DNA of 7,414 bases, from the NCBI GenBank assembly GCA_012522165.1, contig JAAYKZ010000302.1, positions 1 through 7,414 on the forward strand. Reading direction: 5' to 3'. The DNA comes from Clostridiales bacterium (GTDB lineage Bacteria > Bacillota > Clostridia > Caldicoprobacterales > UBA3941). The position numbers and the translations under genes were made by a program. Shown here piece after piece: positions 1 through 6,608 of this stretch (position 1 is the stretch's first letter; the number at the start of each line of letters is the position of its first letter). The notes beneath the pieces are model-generated. The model saw only the letters and a list, made by a program, of their open reading frames with translations. It searched no databases and was not told the origin of the DNA.

Positions 1-2189
1 GAGGCGTATTGATACTCTACTAGTATCCGGGTAACTTCTGTCATATTGGTTTTTTCATTAATTAACCATGCATCTACTCTATTTGCATAGGCGTAAGGTG
101 TTTCCCCGGCTAGTGGAGGAAAGCTATATAGGCCAAGCAGCCAAAGGATCTTGTTGTAATAAAACATGAGTTTTACTCTAGTTGTATATGTTTTAGGTTT
201 AACTCTGGTTAAATAATACCAAAGCAAAACCACAAGGCCAAAAACAATTAATATAAAAACTATTAGGCAAGTTATCACTATAATGATTGTAAAAATTTTG
301 TTCCTATTATATTCATCAGCAAGGTCATGATTAGAAGAGTCAAAATTAGCATTTTGCTGAAAATCTTCATCATATTCTGGATAATATCTTAGGTATTCGT
401 CTATATAATCTCTATAGGTTGGGTTGGTAATTAAATCTTGCTCTACAGAACTTTCACGGTATCTTGGAGTTGGGTCAAAAGGTAGCCATCCTATGTTAGG
501 AAAATATACTTCTACCCATGCATGGGCATCACTATTTCTGACAGTGTATACATTGCTTTCACCTTTAATGGAATGTTCTAGCATGGAAAATCCTTCTACA
601 TATCTAGTAGGAATTCCTACTGAGCGCAACATCACTGCCATAGCAGTGGCAAAATAGGTACAATACCCTTCTTCAAGATCAAAGAGGAAGAAATCCACGA
701 AATCTCTGTTAGGGGGGGTATAGGGAGTATCTAAAGTATAGGAGTAATTTTCTTTAAGATAATTTTGTATTTCCATAACCATTTCGTAGGGAGAGTTTGC
801 ATCTTTAACAATGGAAGATGCTAGATTTACAACCCGATCAGGTAAAGTATCGGGCAGTTGTGTATAATTTTCTAATATATATTCATCCTTAGATAACATT
901 TCATTATCATGGGAATCTTTTGGATACTTCTTGCTATATTGATCTATTAAATTTGCAAATTCGGGAGTTTCATTTCTAGGAACTACTCCTTCTATAATAT
1001 ACAATTCATCAGCATTTATATTCCTTGATGTAAAGGTTTCACTTGAGTTATTAAAATATGTTATAAAAGAATTTCTCTTTTGTGGATGAATATTTTTTGT
1101 AAATTGTATATTAAAGAGTACACTGCTTTCTATGCCAACGTGTTTAATTGTAATTTTATAAGGGGATAATAAGCCTTCGTGTATGAAGAAGTCTAGATTA
1201 TCTATATCCTCCCAAAGGGCTTCGTCCATATCAAAGGCCATTCTTTTTGTTTCTGACCACTTTTGGTTGGAAAACTTATATCTATAGTCTATAACAGTAT
1301 CCATCCAGGAGGTTCCAGTATAATGATTTAGTATGTTACCACGAAGATAGGCTGGAAAGGGAGCCTGTACCTCTAGCACTATATCTCTATTAAGTTTTAC
1401 AGGTCCACCAAGTTCACCTTCGGGCCCAGAAAAACCAGTGGAAGATAGGCGAAAAGGTTGTCTTGCTTGTGTAAAAGAAGACCTGCCTATTCTATTTTCC
1501 CGGATATTTTCCACTACATTCTCTAAGGTTTGCCATTTTAATGCAGTTGTATCTTTAGGAATCAGAATATAAGCACTTGTAATTGCAATTAAGGCAAAGG
1601 GTATTGTCCACATTAACCAAAGGCCATGGCTGGGTAGATAAGCAATTTTAGAAAGTTTTACATAGCGTTTGTTTGCCATAATTAGTATAATAGCAAAGGT
1701 GAATCCCCAAATATATGGTGTTATAGAAGTATGTCCAAGGTACCATTCTACTCCTAAAAGAGTTACACCAAATATCAAAGGCAATATCAGGGAGTGAAGA
1801 CGAATAGTAAATATATAGAGTATTATGGAAAAGAGTCCGATAACAAGGAAAACAAAAGGTTTAACTAGGGTTTCATCAAATGAAGCCCCCCCTAAAGGGT
1901 AGTAAATTGACCACCGTAAAAATTCAAATACTTTAATGAACCAGTTATCTGGTAAAGGTATTTTAAAAAGCCAAATAGCTATAGGAACGGTCCCAATAAC
2001 TAAGAAAATTATAATAGGCCACATGGAAAATATGGATAAAACCAAATAAAATAGCAAAGTAATTACAATAGTTTTATAAAAAGGTATTGATATGTATATG
2101 GAAACAAATAAGGAATGAGCTAAACTACCTGTTAGTACCACGAAGATTATCCCATTTGCTATCCATTCTAAGGATTTTAGTCTTTTCAT
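1..2189 (-). CDS. TgpA-type membrane transglutaminase-like protein, 3' end beyond the window
   Basis: Reading leftward from an ATG at 2189-2187, the frame is open for 729 codons to the window edge, so the C-terminus is missing. The N-terminus has about seven hydrophobic segments (roughly residues 11-31, 38-56, 57-76, 111-129, 132-150, 155-172, 189-210). A large soluble region of about 420 residues follows, probably outside the membrane, then one more membrane helix at about 629-655. The transglutaminase-like core is clear: Cys510 in GYCTYFATAMAVMLRSVGIP, His556 in DAHAWVEVYFP and Asp572 in WLPFDPTP form the expected Cys-His-Asp triad. After the last helix, a GETPYAYANRV stretch (about 693-703) resembles the DUF4129 tail common in this family. 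The start has a GGAGGT site at 2199-2204, 9 nt upstream and inside the preceding gene. Family members are linked to MoxR/DUF58 partners and envelope functions (TgpA is reported as needed for viability in Pseudomonas aeruginosa). The substrate is unknown, and protease-like activity is as possible as crosslinking. Confidence 0.93.
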   Translation of the reverse strand, partial: MKRLKSLEWIANGIIFVVLTGSLAHSLFVSIYISIPFYKTIVITLLFYLVLSIFSMWPIIIFLVIGTVPIAIWLFKIPLPDNWFIKVFEFLRWSIYYPLGGASFDETLVKPFVFLVIGLFSIILYIFTIRLHSLILPLIFGVTLLGVEWYLGHTSITPYIWGFTFAIILIMANKRYVKLSKIAYLPSHGLWLMWTIPFALIAITSAYILIPKDTTALKWQTLENVVENIRENRIGRSSFTQARQPFRLSSTGFSGPEGELGGPVKLNRDIVLEVQAPFPAYLRGNILNHYTGTSWMDTVIDYRYKFSNQKWSETKRMAFDMDEALWEDIDNLDFFIHEGLLSPYKITIKHVGIESSVLFNIQFTKNIHPQKRNSFITYFNNSSETFTSRNINADELYIIEGVVPRNETPEFANLIDQYSKKYPKDSHDNEMLSKDEYILENYTQLPDTLPDRVVNLASSIVKDANSPYEMVMEIQNYLKENYSYTLDTPYTPPNRDFVDFFLFDLEEGYCTYFATAMAVMLRSVGIPTRYVEGFSMLEHSIKGESNVYTVRNSDAHAWVEVYFPNIGWLPFDPTPRYRESSVEQDLITNPTYRDYIDEYLRYYPEYDEDFQQNANFDSSNHDLADEYNRNKIFTIIIVITCLIVFILIVFGLVVLLWYYLTRVKPKTYTTRVKLMFYYNKILWLLGLYSFPPLAGETPYAYANRVDAWLINEKTNMTEVTRILVEYQYA

Positions 2190-2191
2190 AT

Positions 2192-3400
2192 TTATAAGAC
2201 CTCCAGTATCTTGTCCAACCGCTTATCAATGTCAACAACTATAGTGTTAATTCCTTTGTCCTCAAGCTCTCGTATAATCTGTTGTTCTTCTTTTTTTTGA
2301 TTATGAGGATTACGTATATAGAATAACAGAATAGATATGTTACTGTCTTTTATTAGAAATAAGGTATTAAAAAGCTGAGGCGACAGATTTTTGGCTATAA
2401 GAAATACACCTGTTCCACTATTTAGAGTATGGTATTCCATTCTTAGAACATCAGTTATGGAAAAGGAACTTGAAAAAGTTAGTTGGGCCAAAAAATCATA
2501 AATTCTATCAAAGTCTTGTGGGTTTCTTGCTGATAATTCTTGGCGAGTAGTTGAGTATATTATTAATTCAACTGAGATCCAATTAGATAATAGATAGTAA
2601 ATAATGGCAGTAGCACATTCAATAATTTGGTCCTCTATCTGATAGCTAATTATATCTTTATTCTTACTAAAGGATGTTTCAATAAATAATAGGATTTTAG
2701 GCTGGGTATCAGTTTCATAGTTTTTTACTAGAAGCTCTTGAAGCTTAGAGGAGAGCTTCCAATGAATCTTCTTAAGAGGATCACCAAAATGATATTCCCT
2801 GATGTCTGAGATGTGAGAAAACTCTTGAGTGGTCATCATATTAGCATTTAGATTTCCTTCATGTTCAATTTGTGGGATAGGTAAATTATCTAAATGCAAA
2901 ATTCTGGGCCAAACGTCTAAATACAAGGGACGATAATAGGATTTAGTGGTGAGATCAAAGGTAAAGTTAAAAAGATTAAAAAGATCACTTATTTCTACCT
3001 TTGTAATTCCTAAAGGAAATCTTCCACGTATGTTACAGAGAATTTCCTCCCTTATAATATGCTGTTGTAAAGGTAATATGCTACAAGCAGATGCTTTAAG
3101 AGAACCTGTAATTTTTGATTCAAGTGTTTGATAGTGTATCTTTATAAAAGGGAATATAAAAAGTTTATCATTATGGATCTCCATTTGAAGTACTGCTTTA
3201 CTTCCTTTGGTAACTTGAGTAGGACTTATACTTTGGGTATAATTAAAATCCAACATCACCCATAACGCAGTTATAAGGGAGTAAAACAAAATTGATACAC
3301 ATACTCCAAATCCAATAAAAAATATTTGTTCTCCTGTGTAGAGTCCGCCTAATAAAAGAATAAAAGTAACCGAAAGAAAACCTTTAAGAGCTTTAGTCAT
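2192..3400 (-). CDS. DUF58 family membrane-anchored protein (vWA-like)
   Basis: This 402-residue protein has two hydrophobic segments at the N-terminus (about 7-22 and 27-50) and then a soluble region that is probably mostly cytoplasmic. The DUF58 signature is easy to see: ISDIREYHFGDPLKKIHW at about 197-214, with Arg201, Tyr203, Gly206, Asp207, Ile212 and Trp214. After it comes a vWA-like fold beginning ILLFIETSFS (236-245), where the usual MIDAS DxSxS reads ETSFS, with Glu241 in place of Asp. Length and order fit the family. The ATG overlaps the end of moxR by 8 bp and has an AGGAGA site at 3409-3414, 8 nt upstream inside moxR. The TAA stop is 2 bp before the transglutaminase start. DUF58 proteins regularly accompany MoxR ATPases and are thought to work with them as a pair, by analogy with MoxR/vWA chaperone systems; the biochemical role here is not known. 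Family assignment is secure, function is inferred. Confidence 0.93.
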   Translation of the reverse strand: MTKALKGFLSVTFILLLGGLYTGEQIFFIGFGVCVSILFYSLITALWVMLDFNYTQSISPTQVTKGSKAVLQMEIHNDKLFIFPFIKIHYQTLESKITGSLKASACSILPLQQHIIREEILCNIRGRFPLGITKVEISDLFNLFNFTFDLTTKSYYRPLYLDVWPRILHLDNLPIPQIEHEGNLNANMMTTQEFSHISDIREYHFGDPLKKIHWKLSSKLQELLVKNYETDTQPKILLFIETSFSKNKDIISYQIEDQIIECATAIIYYLLSNWISVELIIYSTTRQELSARNPQDFDRIYDFLAQLTFSSSFSITDVLRMEYHTLNSGTGVFLIAKNLSPQLFNTLFLIKDSNISILLFYIRNPHNQKKEEQQIIRELEDKGINTIVVDIDKRLDKILEVL

Positions 3401-4346
3401 AATAATAATCTCCTATAGGGACATATACAGTATTTATAATAGATTTGAGAATCCTTTCAGGAGTCATTTCTTTTAAGCGAGCCTCAGGCTTTAAAATTAG
3501 CCTATGAGCCAGGACGGGAATTACCATCTTTTGAACATCATCTGGGATTACATAGTTTCGGCCATCCAGTAAGGCGTGGGCCTGTGATGCTTTCATTAGG
3601 AATAGAGAACCCCGTGGACTTGCACCCAGGGTTAAATCAGGATGATCCCTGGTCATGCCTACCAGGGAGGTTATATAGTCCCGAATGGCATCGGCAACTT
3701 TTACTTCTCTAGCTGTCTTTTGTAGCTGTAATATATCCCTTTTATTTGCTACAGGTTGAAGTGAAGCTAAGGGGTTGCTATATTGAAATCTAGACAAAAT
3801 AAGCATTTCTTGACGTTTTGAGGGATATCCTAGAGTGACTTTAAGAAAAAATCTATCCAGCTGAGCTTCTGGAAGAGGAAACGTACCAATGTAATCTACA
3901 GGATTTTGGGTGGCTAGAACAATAAAAGGCTCAGGAAGGGGATAAGTTTTTCCATCCACAGTTACTTGGCGTTCCTCCATAACCTCTAAAAGGCTTGATT
4001 GGGTTTTTGGGGAGGTTCTGTTAATTTCATCAGCTAGTACTACCTGCCCCATTACCATGCCAGGATGAAATTCCATTTCTCCAGTTCTAAAATTATACAT
4101 AGAAAAACCAGTAATATCAGAGGGCAGTACATCAGGAGTAAACTGGATTCTGCGGAAGGTTAGATCAAGAGATTTAGCTAGAGCTGAGACCAATGTAGTC
4201 TTTCCAACACCGGGAACATCTTCGATTAAAACATGACCTTGGCACAGCAAAGCTATGATGATTAATCTAATGGAGTCCTTTTTTCCTACTATAACTTTTT
4301 CTATGTTTTCTTCTAGGGAATCCACAAGTCCTTTAACAGCATCCAA
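3393..4346 (-). CDS. MoxR-type AAA+ ATPase
   Basis: This 317-residue AAA+ ATPase of the MoxR group is close to the usual family length. Visible motifs are Walker A VPGVGKTT (44-51), Walker B VVLADEIN (102-109, Asp106 and Glu107), sensor 1 ATQNP (145-149), the arginine-finger region LPEAQLDRFFL (Arg165) and sensor 2 GASPRG (Arg245). The C-terminal lid helices follow to the end. MoxR ATPases act in the cytoplasm as chaperone-like remodelers of vWA proteins or metal-enzyme complexes; the partner here is probably the adjacent DUF58 protein. The start is TTG at 4346-4344. Reading back in frame, the first stop is a TAG about 23 codons upstream with no ATG or GTG in between, so TTG is the only standard start. 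A modest AGGTG site lies at 4355-4359, 8 nt away. It is the first gene of the operon, so it probably carries the promoter for all three genes. Confidence 0.95.
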   Translation of the reverse strand: MDAVKGLVDSLEENIEKVIVGKKDSIRLIIIALLCQGHVLIEDVPGVGKTTLVSALAKSLDLTFRRIQFTPDVLPSDITGFSMYNFRTGEMEFHPGMVMGQVVLADEINRTSPKTQSSLLEVMEERQVTVDGKTYPLPEPFIVLATQNPVDYIGTFPLPEAQLDRFFLKVTLGYPSKRQEMLILSRFQYSNPLASLQPVANKRDILQLQKTAREVKVADAIRDYITSLVGMTRDHPDLTLGASPRGSLFLMKASQAHALLDGRNYVIPDDVQKMVIPVLAHRLILKPEARLKEMTPERILKSIINTVYVPIGDYYYD

Positions 4347-4354
4347 ATTGCCTA

Positions 4355-4359
4355 CACCT
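4355..4359 (-). promoter_or_regulatory. Ribosome binding site deciding the moxR TTG start
   Basis: On the minus strand this reads AGGTG, with 8 nt to the TTG at 4346. It is weaker than the GGAGG-type sites of the other genes in the window. It supports TTG as the start because no ATG or GTG lies in frame between the upstream stop and this codon. Confidence 0.5.
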
Positions 4360-4413
4360 ACTTTCTTAGCTATATTATGTAGTTTATAGTATAATGATAT
4401 ATACCTATTCTAT

Positions 4414-4441
4414 ATTATAATACAAATAAAAAACCTCTAAA
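4414..4441 (-). promoter_or_regulatory. Candidate sigma-A promoter for the moxR-DUF58-transglutaminase operon
   Basis: On the minus strand a perfect -10 TATAAT lies at 4419-4414. A -35-like TTTAGA (4 of 6 matches to TTGACA) lies at 4441-4436, 16 nt upstream. Transcription would begin near 4407, giving a leader of about 60 nt before the TTG start. The region is very AT-rich, and a second possible pair (TTGTAT, 16-nt spacer, TATATA) overlaps it, so the exact promoter is uncertain. Position ahead of the first gene of the operon is the main support. Confidence 0.4.
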
Positions 4442-4527
4442 AGCTGTGAAAGTTTAATAGTTGCAGCTTAAGATTATTCTTTTTCATTAATAATATATAA
4501 ACGGGAATAATCTATATCAACACAGCA

Positions 4528-4549
4528 ATTAAACAATAATTTGTTTAAT
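4528..4549. repeat. Perfect inverted repeat, possible operator in the divergent intergenic region
   Basis: ATTAAACAA (4528-4536) and its exact reverse complement TTGTTTAAT (4541-4549) are separated by TAAT. The repeat ends 62 bp before the start codon of the creatininase-family gene and about 180 bp upstream of the moxR start. It has no T-tract after it and is AT-rich, so it looks more like a protein-binding dyad than a terminator. No regulator gene is adjacent to identify the binder. The remainder of 4347-4611 shows no gene and no convincing rightward promoter; the best guess is TTAAGA at 4468-4473 with TAATAT at 4491-4496. Confidence 0.55.
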
Positions 4550-4611
4550 CTATTTATGTGAAAATCACTGCACAATTATGGCGTAATTAGAAAAGAAGTG
4601 GAGGAAATAAA

Positions 4612-5421
4612 ATGCGTTGGGAACATTTGGTGCCTAAAGATTTTGAGAAACTGGTCAAAGAATCTGAATTGTGTATTGTACCAACAGGTTCTCTAGAACG
4701 TCATGGTGATCATTTACCATTAGGCTGTGATGCCATTATTGCTCATACTTTAGCCTGTAAGGCTGCAGAAATAGAGCCAGCTGTGGTATTTCCACCTTAT
4801 TTCATGATGCAGGTACATGAAGCAGCTTGCTTTTCTGGAACAGTAAATTATCCTCAAGCTTTTGCTTTAGAAGCATTTGGATTATTATTAAAATCCATTG
4901 CAGCAAATGGCTTTAAGAAAATTTTGGTGATCAATAGCCATGGTGGCAACTCTCATATGTTGGAGTATTTTGCTATGAGCAGATTGGACGAACCCACTGA
5001 CTATATTTTTTATCATATGATGTATACTGCCTGTTTGACAAAGGAAGAAAGGGAAAAATTTGCTTCTATTTGGGAAACAGAGCTATTAGGTCATGCTTGT
5101 GAAATGGAAACTTCACTTTTTATGGCTTGCTGCCCAGGAAAAACAAAGTTGGATTATGCTCCTAAGGAGTCTGTAGAAGCCCTAAATCGTTTCAAACACC
5201 TTAGGGAAAATGGTATAAATAATGCCCTTTGGTGGTATGCTGATTATCTTGAGAATGTAGTTGGTAATGCAAGTTATGCATCAGAAGAAAAGGGAAGGGC
5301 GGCCATGGATATCTTAGTAAAAGCTTTGGCGCGTGTTATAAAGGTAGTTAAGGAAGATAAGGAAGCTCCACGGCTGCAAAAGGAATTCTTAGAAAAGGTA
5401 CGATCTAAAGGTAGTATATAA
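4612..5421 (+). CDS. Creatininase-family metal-dependent amidohydrolase
   Basis: This 269-residue protein is of normal length for the creatininase family, which comprises metal-dependent enzymes that hydrolyse cyclic or linear amides (creatininase, the archaeal FAPy deformylase ArfB, mycofactocin MftE). The sequence shows the hallmark PTGSLERHGDHLPLGCD (24-40), with likely metal ligands Glu29, His31 and Asp40. It also shows VINSHGGN (106-113), with His110, and GHACEMETS (160-168), where Glu164 or Glu166 fits the conserved E-x-E-T-S position. The ligand roles are by analogy with creatininase. No signal peptide or membrane segment is seen, so it is probably cytoplasmic. The ATG has a strong GGAGG site at 4600-4604, 7 nt upstream. 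The gene stands alone, with a divergent operon behind it and a terminator after it. No mycofactocin, creatine or flavin-pathway genes lie nearby, so the substrate cannot be named. Family call is strong, specific function unknown. Confidence 0.93.
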   Translation: MRWEHLVPKDFEKLVKESELCIVPTGSLERHGDHLPLGCDAIIAHTLACKAAEIEPAVVFPPYFMMQVHEAACFSGTVNYPQAFALEAFGLLLKSIAANGFKKILVINSHGGNSHMLEYFAMSRLDEPTDYIFYHMMYTACLTKEEREKFASIWETELLGHACEMETSLFMACCPGKTKLDYAPKESVEALNRFKHLRENGINNALWWYADYLENVVGNASYASEEKGRAAMDILVKALARVIKVVKEDKEAPRLQKEFLEKVRSKGSI

Positions 5422-5467
5422 GTATAAAGGCCAGATTATAATAATTGTCAGGATACAACTGTCCATG

Positions 5468-5512
5468 AATTAGGCTTATGGCCCTTTTAAGGCTATAAGC
5501 CCTAATTTTTTT
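5468..5512 (+). terminator. Intrinsic terminator after the creatininase-family gene
   Basis: The left arm AATTAGGCTTATGGCC (5468-5483) pairs with GGCTATAAGCCCTAATT (5491-5507) across a 7-nt loop, with one G-T wobble and one bulged C. A run of seven T (5506-5512) follows. It begins 47 bp after the stop codon. The T-tract is on the plus strand only, so it acts on rightward transcripts and separates this gene from birA. Confidence 0.9.
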
Positions 5513-5516
5513 AGTC

Positions 5517-5545
5517 TGTACAATATTCATAACAGTATATATAAT
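5517..5545 (+). promoter_or_regulatory. Candidate sigma-A promoter for birA and the P1 peptidase gene
   Basis: A -35-like TGTACA (5517-5522, 4 of 6 to TTGACA) and a perfect -10 TATAAT (5540-5545) are separated by 17 nt. It sits just past the terminator T-tract, where a new transcript would be expected to begin, and gives a leader of about 65 nt. No TTGTAAAC / GTTTACAA-type BirA operator is visible over it, so self-repression by BirA is not supported by the sequence. Confidence 0.6.
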
Positions 5546-5618
5546 TGTAGTTGTATAAAGGCGAAATATAGAACAAAAAAAAGCAGACTAATGAGTATAC
5601 TATTGGGGAGAAACTATC

Positions 5619-6608
5619 ATGAGAGATAAAATATTGAAGCTATTAGTTGACAATAGAAATGAATTTTTATCTGGAGAAACCATTAGTACATTTTTAGGTA
5701 TTACTAGATCGGCAGTATGGAAACATATCAAATCTCTCCAGCTAGATGGCTTTGGTATAGAGAGTAGACCAGGGTTGGGATATAGACTTATAGACTTACC
5801 TGAAGAACTAGACCAGGTTACTCTCACCGAAATTATGAAAACCCAATTAATGGGTAAGAGTATAGAGGTGCATCAAGCAATTGACTCTACTAACAACAGG
5901 GCTAGAGAATTAGCTTTGGAGGGAGCTGATGAAGGCACCCTTATAGTAGCTGAAACTCAACTAGAGGGAAGAGGTAGATTAGGGAGGAACTGGATATCAC
6001 CTAGGGGAAAAGGCATATGGATGTCCTTAATACTTAGGCCAAATCTTCCTCCAGACCAAGCACCTCGTATAACAACCATGGCTGCAGTAGCAATTAGGAA
6101 TGCATTAAGTAGGGCTACTGGCTTGAATATAGGGATAAAATGGCCAAATGATATTATAATAGATGACAAAAAAGTGTGCGGAATACTTACAGAAATGCAT
6201 GCTGATATAGACAGTATCCATTATGTAGTATTAGGGATAGGCATAAATGTTAATATGACCCAAGGGGATTTTCCTGCTGAGATCTCATCTACTGCCACTT
6301 CTCTTAGAATAGCTCTAAACAGGTATTTAGACAGAAGACAGATAATAGCATTAATAATGGAAGAAATAGAAGAAACCTATCTTAATTATCTTGAAAATAG
6401 GGATTTTAAGCCAATTCTTGATCAATGCAGACAGCATTCGGTCACTTTAAATAGACATGTAAAGGTAATAGGAAGAGATACCACCTTTGAGGGATTTGCC
6501 GTAGATTTTGATGAGGATGGTTCTCTTTTAGTAAAGAAGAATGATGGTAACATTGCCAAAGTTATGTCAGGAGATGTTTCGGTAAGGGGGGAAAAGGGAT
6601 ATGTATGA
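5619..6608 (+). CDS. birA: Bifunctional biotin protein ligase / biotin operon repressor
   Basis: This 329-residue BirA carries out biotin + ATP to biotinyl-AMP and then transfers biotin to a lysine of carboxylase carrier proteins such as the acetyl-CoA carboxylase BCCP. The N-terminal winged helix-turn-helix (about 5-58, including LSGETISTFLGITRSAVWKH) marks the group II form, which can also repress biotin genes. The catalytic domain shows DSTN (89-92), the biotinyl-AMP loop GRGRLGRNW (117-125), KWPND (174-178), KKVCGILTE (184-192, with the adenylate-contacting Lys by analogy) and GIGINVN (206-212). The C-terminal SH3-like domain (about 275-325) ends GDVSVRG. No key residue is missing. The ATG has a GGGGAG site at 5605-5610, 8 nt upstream. 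No biotin synthesis or transport genes lie nearby, so regulatory targets must be elsewhere. The stop codon overlaps the next gene by 8 bp. Confidence 0.96.
   Translation: MRDKILKLLVDNRNEFLSGETISTFLGITRSAVWKHIKSLQLDGFGIESRPGLGYRLIDLPEELDQVTLTEIMKTQLMGKSIEVHQAIDSTNNRARELALEGADEGTLIVAETQLEGRGRLGRNWISPRGKGIWMSLILRPNLPPDQAPRITTMAAVAIRNALSRATGLNIGIKWPNDIIIDDKKVCGILTEMHADIDSIHYVVLGIGINVNMTQGDFPAEISSTATSLRIALNRYLDRRQIIALIMEEIEETYLNYLENRDFKPILDQCRQHSVTLNRHVKVIGRDTTFEGFAVDFDEDGSLLVKKNDGNIAKVMSGDVSVRGEKGYV

Noticed and set aside
424..657. Plus-strand open frame of 77 codons.
   Set aside because: It lies opposite the transglutaminase catalytic region, which has a clear conserved protein on the minus strand; the plus-strand product resembles nothing and has no convincing ribosome binding site.
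2946..3131. Plus-strand open frame of 61 codons.
   Set aside because: Antisense shadow of the DUF58 gene, with no recognisable product.
4574..4588. AATTA-TGGCG-TAATT inverted repeat just upstream of the creatininase-family gene.
   Set aside because: Arms of 5 bp in AT-rich DNA are expected by chance.
5430..5466. Possible small hairpins between the creatininase-family stop codon and the terminator (TTGT...ACAA, GGA...TCC).
   Set aside because: Stems of 3 to 4 bp only; they do not compete with the strong terminator immediately downstream.
5519..5549. TACAAT-N19-ATTGTA dyad overlapping the birA promoter, considered as a BirA autoregulatory operator.
   Set aside because: The half-sites point the opposite way from known BirA operators (TTGTA...TACAA), the arms are only 6 bp and do not extend in either direction, and such AT-rich repeats are likely by chance here.
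5594..5601. AGTATACT 8-bp palindrome in the birA leader.
   Set aside because: Too short, and it does not extend on either side.
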